In this document: positions 1-6,237 of the stretch, in pieces | Numbering within the stretch: the stretch's first letter is position 1 | Layout: each line of letters opens with the position of its first letter | NCBI GenBank assembly: GCA_024638395.1 | Contig: JAHEKK010000041.1 | Location: 1 to 12,497 of the forward strand | Origin: Gemmatimonadota bacterium | Lineage (GTDB): Bacteria; Gemmatimonadota; Gemmatimonadetes; Longimicrobiales; Gaopeijiaceae | Length of the DNA: 12,497 bases | Direction: 5' to 3' | Notes under the pieces: generated by a model | The model's input: only the letters and a program-made list of their open reading frames with translations | Database searches by the model: none | Told to the model about the DNA's origin: nothing | Program-made: the position numbers and the translations under genes

Positions 1-216
1 CGCACGGACCCGCCGGACCGTTTCCAGGCGCGTAGAGCGCCCCTCGGGAGTCGCCGAGACGTCGAGGACGACCACCTCGTCGGCCCCCTGTGCTTCGTAG
101 GCGGCAGACAGGGCTGCTGGATCTCCCTGGTCCACGAGTCCCTGGAACTTCACGCCCTTCACCACCCGACCCCCCCGGACGTCGAGGCATGGAACGACGC
201 GGACCGTCAACGACAT
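1..216 (-). CDS. hisF: Imidazole glycerol phosphate synthase cyclase subunit HisF (N-terminal part)
   Basis: HisF is the cyclase half of the HisHF enzyme. It uses ammonia made by HisH to turn PRFAR into imidazole glycerol phosphate and AICAR in the cytoplasm. The window holds the first 72 codons; the rest lies beyond base 1. The fragment shows the HisF N-terminal signature: VVPCLDVRGGRVVKG at residues 7-21, with Asp12 matching the catalytic aspartate of strand 1, and GADEVVVLDVSA at 44-55. It reads CLDV rather than the AIDL pattern of the paralogue HisA. The ATG at 216 is preceded by GAGGAG with 8-nt spacing. It begins 16 nt after the hisH stop, as the last visible gene of the his operon. Identification is firm; only the C-terminal catalytic half cannot be inspected. 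Confidence 0.93.
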   Translation of the reverse strand, partial: MSLTVRVVPCLDVRGGRVVKGVKFQGLVDQGDPAALSAAYEAQGADEVVVLDVSATPEGRSTRLETVRRVRA

Positions 217-232
217 GGAGGTGACTCCTCGA

Positions 233-841
233 TCATGCTCCCGCCTCCAGCCAGCCGGAAAGCAACGCCGCCCCGTACTGTCCCGACAACTCGGGATGGA
301 ACTGGCATGCGAGCACCGGGCCCCGCTCGACCGCCGCAACGAAACGACCCCCGTAGTCGGACCAGGCCACCGTCCAGCCTTCGGGCGGTTCCTCCAGGCG
401 ATAGGAGTGGGCGAAGTACCCGTATCCCGACCGAAGGATGCCAGGGCCTCCGGGAGCCTCGACCTTGTTCCATCCCATGTGGGGCACGCGGCCAAGAGAC
501 GGATCAAAGCGCCTGGCCGAGCCCTTCAAGATCGACAACCCGACGGCTCCCGGGGCCTCCTCGCTTCCCTCAGCGAGGAGCTGGAGCCCGAGGCAGACGG
601 CCAGCGTGGCGCGCTCCGAACGAACCCGATCCTTCACGGCCTCGTCCAGGCCACCGGACCGGACCGCGTCCAGGGCCGCGGAGAAGGCACCCACTCCTGG
701 GAGCACAACCCGCGGGCTCTCGGCGATCAGTTCAGGATCGTCGGTGACGTCGACGGCGTGTCCCAGCCGGTGGAACGCGGCCCGTACGGCGGCGAGGTTG
801 GCGGTACTCGTCCGCACCACGCGGATGGGGGCATCCGTCAC
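233..841 (-). CDS. hisH: Imidazole glycerol phosphate synthase glutaminase subunit HisH
   Basis: This is the class I glutamine amidotransferase subunit (202 aa, normal length) that hydrolyses glutamine and channels ammonia to HisF. The oxyanion strand PGVG is at 48-51, the nucleophile is Cys83 in AVCLGLQLL, and His182 and Glu184 lie in CQFHPELS, completing the Cys-His-Glu triad. VPHMGWN (119-125) and YFAHSY (142-147) are HisH-typical. The N-terminal strand reads RTSTANLAAV where most homologues have a YGxGNL-like segment, a mild divergence. The start is GTG at 841, overlapping the hisB TGA by 4 nt (GTGA), with a weak GAAGGG upstream, so translation is probably coupled to hisB. Its partner hisF follows 16 nt downstream. 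Confidence 0.95.
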   Translation of the reverse strand: MTDAPIRVVRTSTANLAAVRAAFHRLGHAVDVTDDPELIAESPRVVLPGVGAFSAALDAVRSGGLDEAVKDRVRSERATLAVCLGLQLLAEGSEEAPGAVGLSILKGSARRFDPSLGRVPHMGWNKVEAPGGPGILRSGYGYFAHSYRLEEPPEGWTVAWSDYGGRFVAAVERGPVLACQFHPELSGQYGAALLSGWLEAGA

Positions 842-1428
842 AGGACGCCCTTCGTCGACGGAACCCCTTCGCCACGGACGGAAAGGGCGTCTCGCAACGC
901 CAGCGCAACGGCTTTGAACGCAGCTTCGATACGGTGATGATCGTTGGCCCCCCGCAGCACGTCCACGTGCAATGTCAGACCGGCAGTCTGGGCCAGGGAC
1001 GAGAAGAAGTGGGGCACGTTCTCGCAGGAAAGAGCGCCGACCCGCTCTCGGCGCAGTCCCAGGTCGGCGGAACAGAAGGGCCGGCCGGATACATCGACCA
1101 CCGCCCGGGCCAGCGCCTCGTCCAACGGGGCGTAGGCGTGAGCGAACCGGCGGATGCCCCCACGGTCCCCCAGCGCCTGGGCGACGGCCGCGCCGAGCGT
1201 CAGCGCCGCGTCTTCCACGGTGTGGTGATCATCTACCTCCAGATCGCCCTTCGCCGTCAGCGTAAGGTCCCATCCGGCGTGGAAACCGAGCGCGGTGATC
1301 ATGTGATCCAGAAAGCCCACGCCGGTCTCGACCTGCAGCCTCCCACTTCCGTCCAGGTTCAGCTCCACGGCGAGGGACGTTTCCTTGGTCGAGCGCGAAA
1401 CGGATCCCGTGCGGCCCGTGTTGCTCAT
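838..1428 (-). CDS. hisB: Imidazoleglycerol-phosphate dehydratase (monofunctional HisB)
   Basis: HisB dehydrates imidazole glycerol phosphate to imidazole acetol phosphate, using two metal ions. The 196-aa length is that of a single-domain IGPD; the N-terminal HAD phosphatase of the enterobacterial bifunctional HisB is absent. Family motifs are intact: TGVGFLDHM (35-43), DDHHTVED (66-73), the GDRGGIRRF block (87-95), DVSGRP (112-117), NDHHRIEAAFK (162-172) and the C-terminal PSTKG (190-194). The ATG at 1428 has a strong GGAGGAGG-type ribosome site upstream and overlaps the hisC stop as ATGA. Because this protein lacks a phosphatase, histidinol-phosphate phosphatase activity must come from elsewhere; the HAD domain fused to HisC immediately upstream is the obvious candidate. 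Confidence 0.96.
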   Translation of the reverse strand: MSNTGRTGSVSRSTKETSLAVELNLDGSGRLQVETGVGFLDHMITALGFHAGWDLTLTAKGDLEVDDHHTVEDAALTLGAAVAQALGDRGGIRRFAHAYAPLDEALARAVVDVSGRPFCSADLGLRRERVGALSCENVPHFFSSLAQTAGLTLHVDVLRGANDHHRIEAAFKAVALALRDALSVRGEGVPSTKGVL

Positions 1429-3116
1429 ACGGCTACCTCCTCCAGATCCAGGGTGGCGGAGAGCGCCGAGGCCGCCGCCACCGTGATCGCCGCTCCCGAT
1501 CGAACCAACGCCTCCCTCTCCATCTCACCTCCTCCGGGGGCAATCACGCCTATGGGGACCACACCGGCCGCCGCAGCGGCCCTCATGTCGTCAGGGGTGT
1601 CGCCGTAATACCAGGCCGTCGACACTCCGATCTCCGCGAGGGCGAAGCGGACGGGCTCGGGGCTGGGCTTGAGGGGAGCGTCTTCCCGGCAGACGACGAC
1701 CCCGAACAGATCGTCGATCCCGTGCTCCACCAAGAACCGTTGCGCATCGGCACGGGGCCGACCCGTCACGATCCCCAGGGGCCCCCGGGCGGCCGCCGCT
1801 TCAAGCCCCTCCCTCGGGAGGATGAGGGACTCCGTCTCGCGCAGTCCAGGCCTGCCGTTCGTGCCCTGATACAGGTCCTCGAAACGACGGGTCACTTCCG
1901 CCAGGTCTGCCTCGGTCCCGCCGGCCAGGAGGATCTCGTGGGTCAGCGCCCAGTCGTCATTCGCGTTACCGCGGGCCTTGACGCGCGCGATGTCACCGGG
2001 CGTGATGGTGAGCCCGTAGGACCGGCAGGTTTGTACGATGGCCTCGCGGTACGATGACCCGACATCGACCAACACGCCGTCCATGTCGAAGAGAAGGGCT
2101 TGGGGCTGAATCAGCACCTTCACGGCCTCGTTCAAGCGCTCCAGCTCTTCGGCGCTCCTGGGCACGGTGATGCGAACGTGTTCGGGAAGGTGCGGGAAGG
2201 AGCGGACCCGGATCCCCTGGGCCTGGAGCCCAGCCGCGACCCACGAGGGACGCGGCAACCGGGCCGTGACGAAATTGGCCTGCGATGGCACGGGATCCCC
2301 ACCGAGGCCGCGGAACATGTCCATCAGCACCGACCGTCGGTCACGGGTCTCGGCAACGAAGGCCTCCATGCGGGCCCGGCCCGTCGCGAGGCGCAGCCGG
2401 GCCACCTCCAGACCCAGGCTAGAAACCGGGTACGGGCCGCCCACGTTCCGCATGGCGGCAATGCGCTCCGAAGTCGAGACGGCATAGCCGACACGAAGGC
2501 CGGCCAACCCCCAGGCCTTCGACAGCGTCCGCACCAACACGACGTTCGGGAACTCGAGGAGTGCCGCCGAAGGGTCCTCGTCGCCGAACTCGACATAGGC
2601 CTGGTCCACCAGGAAGGTCACGTCCCCGGGCAAGCCATCTGCCAGTGCGACCAACTGGTCGGTGGTCGCGGCCGTGCCCGTAGGGTTATCAGGCGAGATG
2701 ACGGCCACCAGATCGGTCTCTTCGTCCGTGGCCAGGGCCAGTTCGTCTAGAGGGAGCACCCCCCAGCCATGGGGAATCTCCTGGATCCGGGCCCCGGCCA
2801 TCCGAGCGAAAGCCGGAATCATCTCGAAGGTCGGGACCGGGTACGCCACCTTCCGTCCGGACCGCACGAAGGCCCTGAACACACGATCCAGCGCGTCGTC
2901 ACCGCCGGTGGTCACCAGGACCCGGTTCGGATCCACGCCCAGCAGAGCGGCCAGATCCGCCTCCAGACCACTCGGCTCCAGGTAGTCCCGGAGCAGATCA
3001 GGCAAGCGGTCACCGAGCCGGCCCAACACATCGGCGGAAGGTCGGTCCCCCTCGTTTCGGCTCAGGTCGAGGATGGGCCGGCTCTGTGCCGGACCCACGC
3101 GTGACCGGCTGCTCAT
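1425..3116 (-). CDS. hisC: Histidinol-phosphate aminotransferase fused to a C-terminal HAD-family phosphatase
   Basis: A 563-aa two-domain protein. Residues ~1-335 are a fold-type I PLP aminotransferase of the HisC family: SPDNPTG (141-147), DQAYVEF (171-177), the Schiff-base lysine Lys200 in RTLSKAWGLAGLRVGY, and VRITVP near 314 with a substrate-carboxylate arginine. Residues ~340-563 are a complete HAD hydrolase: motif I DMDG (Asp344, Asp346), a helical cap inserted at ~355-440 (subfamily I type), motif II TGRP (Thr451), motif III Lys483 and motif IV GDTPDD (505-510). HisC makes histidinol phosphate from imidazole acetol phosphate; the HAD domain plausibly removes the phosphate in the next step (inference). 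The ATG at 3116 overlaps the hisG stop (ATGA). A longer frame reaching 3272 lies wholly inside hisG and is not used. The reading frame is continuous, so this is a true fusion rather than two adjacent genes. Confidence 0.92.
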   Translation of the reverse strand: MSSRSRVGPAQSRPILDLSRNEGDRPSADVLGRLGDRLPDLLRDYLEPSGLEADLAALLGVDPNRVLVTTGGDDALDRVFRAFVRSGRKVAYPVPTFEMIPAFARMAGARIQEIPHGWGVLPLDELALATDEETDLVAVISPDNPTGTAATTDQLVALADGLPGDVTFLVDQAYVEFGDEDPSAALLEFPNVVLVRTLSKAWGLAGLRVGYAVSTSERIAAMRNVGGPYPVSSLGLEVARLRLATGRARMEAFVAETRDRRSVLMDMFRGLGGDPVPSQANFVTARLPRPSWVAAGLQAQGIRVRSFPHLPEHVRITVPRSAEELERLNEAVKVLIQPQALLFDMDGVLVDVGSSYREAIVQTCRSYGLTITPGDIARVKARGNANDDWALTHEILLAGGTEADLAEVTRRFEDLYQGTNGRPGLRETESLILPREGLEAAAARGPLGIVTGRPRADAQRFLVEHGIDDLFGVVVCREDAPLKPSPEPVRFALAEIGVSTAWYYGDTPDDMRAAAAAGVVPIGVIAPGGGEMEREALVRSGAAITVAAASALSATLDLEEVAV

Positions 3117-4078
3117 GGCACGATCTGGGACGGCTGCGTCACCACGAGGTCCGTTCCCCCCCGCGCTTTCACCTCCAGCAGGAGCTCGGGCAGAGATGAA
3201 AGGGGAACGGCCGCCCGCACGGCATACCCATCTTCGCCATGGAGTCGGGAAACCGTCGGATGGCGCATGCACGGAAGAATCTCGACGAGGCCGGGCAGAT
3301 CATCACCGCCCACGTTCACCTCGAGCATGACTCGACTCCGCCCATCGAGTACAGAGCGGATCAGGAGAACCAGATCCTCGACCCGGGATCCCAAAGAGGA
3401 ATCGTCCACGGCCGCGGGGTTGGCGTAGAGACGGGTAGACGACTCCATGACCACATCGATGATCTCGAGTCCGTTGCTCCGTAGCGTAGCGCCGGAAGCG
3501 GTATTGTCGATGATGAGATCCGCGTCCTCTGGTGGAAACGCCTCCGTGGCGCCGTACGAGCGCACGAATGTGGCCTCGAAGGGCTGATCCGCAATCCACC
3601 GCCGCGCCAACTCCACGTACTCGGACGCCACGACCAGCCGTCGATCCGTGGGCAAGCGCCCGTCCTGGAGCAAGGACTTCGGCGCGGCCACCACGACTCG
3701 CACAGGGTCGAGGCGGGTGTCGACCAGCTCCACCAGCTCTGCGCTCAGCTCCGCAACCCAATCGGCGCCCGCGAACCCAACATCCCGGCTGCCGGCGTGA
3801 AGCATCTCCACCACGTTCTGGGGCTTGAGCATCTTGGCCTCGAATCCGGACACCGAAAAGGACGGCCGATATCCCCTGTCGAAGGTCTTCACCTTCATCC
3901 CGGCTTCGGACAGCAGGGTGAGCACGCCATCCTGCATCCGGCCCTTGGGCAGGGCCAACTGCAGCGGCCGGGACTCGTCACCTGGCGAGGCCCCGACGGT
4001 TTCGGTCCGGTCGCCGGGACTTTTCCGGTCGCCGTCTTCCGGCTCCGCCCTTCTATTCACCATCGATCCGGTTTCCAT
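3113..4078 (-). CDS. hisG: ATP phosphoribosyltransferase, long form (HisG)
   Basis: HisG catalyses the first committed step, ATP + PRPP to phosphoribosyl-ATP, and is normally feedback-inhibited by histidine. From this start it is 321 aa: LALPKGR at 41-47, FAGADWV at 102-108, the phosphate-binding DNTASGATLRSNGL at 191-204, and a C-terminal ~70-residue ACT-like regulatory domain from about 250 (LPCMRHPTVSRL at 268-279). The regulatory domain makes it the long, HisZ-independent type. A 38-residue polar N-terminal extension precedes the core and is unusual. ATG 4078 is preferred because it lies beyond the leader terminator with GAGGATGG upstream; ATG 4063 is an alternative. TTG 4165 and ATG 4159 abut the terminator U-tract and have no ribosome site. 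First structural gene of the operon. Confidence 0.92.
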   Translation of the reverse strand: METGSMVNRRAEPEDGDRKSPGDRTETVGASPGDESRPLQLALPKGRMQDGVLTLLSEAGMKVKTFDRGYRPSFSVSGFEAKMLKPQNVVEMLHAGSRDVGFAGADWVAELSAELVELVDTRLDPVRVVVAAPKSLLQDGRLPTDRRLVVASEYVELARRWIADQPFEATFVRSYGATEAFPPEDADLIIDNTASGATLRSNGLEIIDVVMESSTRLYANPAAVDDSSLGSRVEDLVLLIRSVLDGRSRVMLEVNVGGDDLPGLVEILPCMRHPTVSRLHGEDGYAVRAAVPLSSLPELLLEVKARGGTDLVVTQPSQIVP

Positions 4079-4163
4079 AGATCTACCATCCTCGCCAAGG
4101 AGATTCCGCCGTAGTGCACCGACCCGCGGTCGACTCCAGGGGGCGTTCCTCCGGTCCATAGTC

Positions 4164-4200
4164 AAGAAAAAGCGCCGACCCAGAGAGGAGCCGGCGCTTC
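4164..4200 (-). terminator. Intrinsic terminator of the his attenuator
   Basis: On the minus strand an 8-bp perfect stem, AAGCGCCG (4199-4192) with CGGCGCTT (4177-4170), closes a 14-nt loop and runs into a U-rich tract (five consecutive T at 4171-4167, then CTT). It is oriented to stop transcription arriving from the amidase side or the his promoter, before hisG. Its 5' arm overlaps a GCCGGC that can instead pair upstream (4236-4231), which makes it a conditional terminator. It could also serve as the end of the amidase transcript. On the plus strand there is no U-tract, so it is not bidirectional. Confidence 0.85.
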
Positions 4201-4282
4201 GGAGCTTTGCATGTTGTCAGCGATCCGCTAGCCGGCCACCCCCGTAGAATGGCGATGCACGCCATGATAGGCGTGGTGGGCC
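4170..4282 (-). promoter_or_regulatory. Histidine attenuator: alternative leader RNA structures
   Basis: Four segments fit a ribosome-controlled attenuator. Segment 1 (4282-4275, GGCCCACC, within the His codons) can pair with segment 2 (4240-4234, GGTGGCC) with one bulged C. Segment 2 (GCCGGC, 4236-4231) can pair with the same palindrome in segment 3 (4195-4190). Segment 3 otherwise forms the terminator with segment 4 (4177-4170). A ribosome stalled on His codons would free segment 2 for the antiterminator. A ribosome reaching the stop codon at 4230-4228 would cover segment 2 and let the terminator form. Two further mutually exclusive hairpins lie in the His-codon block: 4275-4258 (CACGCC/GGCGTG) and 4265-4249 (ATGGCG/CGCCAT). 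Pairings were read by eye; no energies were computed. Confidence 0.65.
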
Positions 4283-4332
4283 CGGTGGGCATGCCCAGGA
4301 CGGGCCGCGGGGAATCGGATGCTGTCGTTCAT
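4228..4332 (-). CDS. hisL: his operon leader peptide (HisL-type)
   Basis: A 34-codon ORF from ATG 4332 to TAG 4228, upstream of hisG and its terminator. Residues 13-29 read GHAHRAHHAYHGVHRHS: seven histidines (14, 16, 19, 20, 23, 26, 28) in fifteen residues, four coded CAT and three CAC. Such density just before a terminator and hisG is the hallmark of a leader peptide whose translation senses charged tRNA-His. Unlike the uninterrupted run in the enterobacterial leader, the histidines here are spaced by Ala, Arg, Tyr, Gly and Val. No Shine-Dalgarno sequence is present in the 12 nt before the ATG, and the upstream promoter places the transcript start close to the ATG, so it may be translated from a leaderless mRNA. 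The peptide itself probably has no function after synthesis. Confidence 0.87.
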   Translation of the reverse strand: MNDSIRFPAARPGHAHRAHHAYHGVHRHSTGVAG

Positions 4333-4340
4333 TGGACGCG

Positions 4341-4370
4341 TAGGTTCGGGTTGGAGGCGTGCACTGTCAA
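4341..4370 (-). promoter_or_regulatory. Probable his operon promoter
   Basis: A perfect TTGACA (4370-4365) overlaps the amidase stop codon. With a 17-nt spacer the -10 would be GAACCT (4347-4342), which keeps the A and T at the second and sixth positions but is otherwise poor; an 18-nt spacer gives AACCTA. Transcription would begin around 4334-4332, at or next to the ATG of the leader peptide. The -35 match and the location are persuasive, the -10 is not. Read-through from the amidase gene could also feed the operon. Confidence 0.55.
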
Positions 4371-5971
4371 GGCAGGGCTGGGGTCGCAGTTGGTGCCCGC
4401 CGATGTCCGGTGGCCTGCTCGTAGGCGTAGACCAACTCGATGAGCCGGCCTTCCGACCAGGCGTCTCCCAGAAACTGGAGCCCCACCGGAAGGCCTACCG
4501 ACACGTATCCCATAGGAACCGTAATGGAGGGGAATCCCGTCGGAGGCGATAGCTGATAGCTGTTGTTCCCGTCAGGCGTATTGAGGTCCCCGATGAGCCT
4601 GGGCGGGTTGGCCCAGGTGGGGAAGATCAGGGCATCCAGCTCCGCCTCGGACAGTACCCGGCGAACACCGGCTGCGAGGGTTGCTCCGTTGGCTTCGGCT
4701 TCCTGACAGCTGGGATGGTCATCCGCCGGGCCTTCGAAGGCCATGAAGGACTGAATGCGCCCCCGGATCGTCGGGTGGGTCTGCCCGCCCCGGGCAATCT
4801 CCTCCAACGTGCTGGCGGGAGCGCCGGGCCCCAGAGACTCCAGATAGCGCTCCAGGTCCCACCTGAAGCGTGGGCAGAAGAAGGTCCCGCTGATCGAGTC
4901 CAGCTCCACCACCTCAACGGAATCGACGATCTCGGCTCCGGCGCTTCTCAGATCCTCCAACGCCTCTTCGAAACTCTCGATGATCTCCGGATCCGCACCC
5001 TCCCGGTTGGAGAGGGTACGCAACACGCCGAGGCGGCTTCCTCTCAAGCCCTCGGGATCCAGATGGGCCAGATAGTCGACCTCGTCACGATCCCGGGCGG
5101 CCTCCGTAGCCGGGTCAGCCGCGTCATGGCCCGCCAGGACCTGAAAGACGATCACCGCGTCCGTCACCGTGCGCGCCATCGGTCCGCCGATGTCCCGATT
5201 GAGATACAGGGGTACGATGCCGTCCCGGCTCGTCAGGCCCATCGTAGACCGGATGCCGACAAGAGCCTGGTGCGCCGACGGGCCACGGATCGAGTTCCCG
5301 GTGTCGGTCCCCAGTCCGACGGTTCCGAAGCTCGCTGCGACGGCCGCCGCCGTTCCGCCGCTCGAGCCGGCGGTGACGCGCGTGGGGTCGTAGGGGTTCC
5401 GGGAGTATCCTGGAAGCGCCGAGCCCACGGTCTCGTAGGGCGAGAAGGCGAACTCGGCCATGTTCGATTTGAAGAGCACGATCCCCCCCGCTTCGCGCAC
5501 GCGCCTCACCTGAAAAGCATCATCCGGCGGGACCGAGCCCAGGAGAGAAGCGGACCCGGCCGATGTGGGCAGATCCCCGGTGTCGTAGTTGTCCTTGACC
5601 ACCACGGGAATCCCATGGAGAGGCCCCGTGAAGGCCCCGGTGGCCGTGAACAGGGAATCGAGCTCGGCGGCCCGATCCAGAGCGCCATCGTTCAAGGTCA
5701 CGACGGTGTTGAGAGCCGGGCCGTGCTTGTCGTAGGCTTCGATGCGATCCAGGTAGGCCTGCACCAGTTCCACGGCAGTCAGCTGGCCCGCCCTCATGGC
5801 CTCATGGACGTCCGCGATCGTGGCCTCGACCACGTCGAAGGGGTCGGCGGCCCCGGCCGAAGGCTCACAGGCCACGAGCAAGAGGCCGGTGACCATGATC
5901 AGGCACACTTTCCAGCCCCCACGGTGCAACCGCGTGCTGGAGTCGATCGCGGCTCGGACAGCCCGTGACAT
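4367..5971 (-). CDS. Exported lipoprotein of the amidase-signature family
   Basis: A 534-aa amidase-signature (Ser-cisSer-Lys) hydrolase. Residues 1-34 form a lipoprotein signal peptide (basic n-region, hydrophobic 22-33) ending in lipobox LVAC with Cys35, so the mature protein should be lipid-anchored outside the cytoplasm. Catalytic residues are visible: Lys126 in VVVKDNYD, cis-Ser203 in AGSSGGTAAA, and nucleophile Ser227 in GTDTGNSIRGP, 24 residues after Ser203 as in the family. The usual TGGS is TGNS here. The C-terminal part has the family PTGFPSITVPMG and GLPVGLQFLG segments. It is not GatA, given the export signal and lack of gatB/gatC neighbours; the amide substrate cannot be predicted. 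ATG 5971 has AGGAG at 7-nt spacing; upstream codons lack signal-like sequence. It lies upstream of, and codirectional with, the his leader. Confidence 0.92.
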   Translation of the reverse strand: MSRAVRAAIDSSTRLHRGGWKVCLIMVTGLLLVACEPSAGAADPFDVVEATIADVHEAMRAGQLTAVELVQAYLDRIEAYDKHGPALNTVVTLNDGALDRAAELDSLFTATGAFTGPLHGIPVVVKDNYDTGDLPTSAGSASLLGSVPPDDAFQVRRVREAGGIVLFKSNMAEFAFSPYETVGSALPGYSRNPYDPTRVTAGSSGGTAAAVAASFGTVGLGTDTGNSIRGPSAHQALVGIRSTMGLTSRDGIVPLYLNRDIGGPMARTVTDAVIVFQVLAGHDAADPATEAARDRDEVDYLAHLDPEGLRGSRLGVLRTLSNREGADPEIIESFEEALEDLRSAGAEIVDSVEVVELDSISGTFFCPRFRWDLERYLESLGPGAPASTLEEIARGGQTHPTIRGRIQSFMAFEGPADDHPSCQEAEANGATLAAGVRRVLSEAELDALIFPTWANPPRLIGDLNTPDGNNSYQLSPPTGFPSITVPMGYVSVGLPVGLQFLGDAWSEGRLIELVYAYEQATGHRRAPTATPALP

Positions 5972-6237
5972 GGCGTGGCTCCTGGTAACTCGAGGGGGAC
6001 TGGACCGGGAACGGACAAGGTAGGAGGCGTGGCTCCATGGCCGAAACCCGGGACGCCGCGCCGCCGCCCCCAACCCGAAGGCGGCCTCTCGACGGGGCAG
6101 CGGGTCCTCGGGGAGAAACACGGGAGCGACATGAGTCCTGCGCACCTGGGGAAGCTCGGGCAGCGCTCGCCCCTCGGCACGGGCCTTGCTTTCCAGCAGG
6201 CATAGTCCGCATGGTCCCGTTGGGAAGGAGATTCTGC
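5972..6237. other. Divergent intergenic region between amidase and CPD-plug gene
   Basis: 266 bp separate two divergently transcribed genes and must hold both promoters. Only weak elements are visible: a CATAGT at 6201-6206 could be a -10 for the plus-strand gene, and TTGTCC on the minus strand (6020-6015) could be a -35 for the amidase. An 11-bp sequence ggcgtggctcc occurs twice in direct orientation, at 5972-5982 (covering the amidase ribosome site) and 6026-6036. An open frame continues through here in phase with the plus-strand gene but has no ribosome site or signal peptide before 6238. Confidence 0.5.

Noticed and set aside
1..216. Partial first gene as hisA
   Set aside because: The residues are HisF-like (VVPCLDVRGGRVVKG, DEVVVLDVSA) rather than the HisA PAIDL pattern.
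215..937. Long plus-strand open frames opposite hisH and hisB (also 934-1608, 2100-2750, 4715-5968)
   Set aside because: They are antisense to well-supported genes, have low-complexity Arg/Pro/Gly-rich products and no domain; they result from the high GC content.
3117..3272. Longer N-terminus for the HisC-HAD protein starting at 3272
   Set aside because: The extra 52 residues lie entirely inside the hisG coding region and have no HisC similarity; ATG 3116 gives the standard ATGA overlap.
4079..4165. Longer HisG beginning at TTG 4165 or ATG 4159
   Set aside because: These codons abut the terminator U-tract, lack a ribosome site and add low-complexity residues; 4078 is better placed.
4164..4332. 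T-box riboswitch for histidine control of the his operon
   Set aside because: No T-box core sequence or specifier-loop arrangement is visible, whereas a His-rich ORF with stop codon is present, favouring attenuation by translation.
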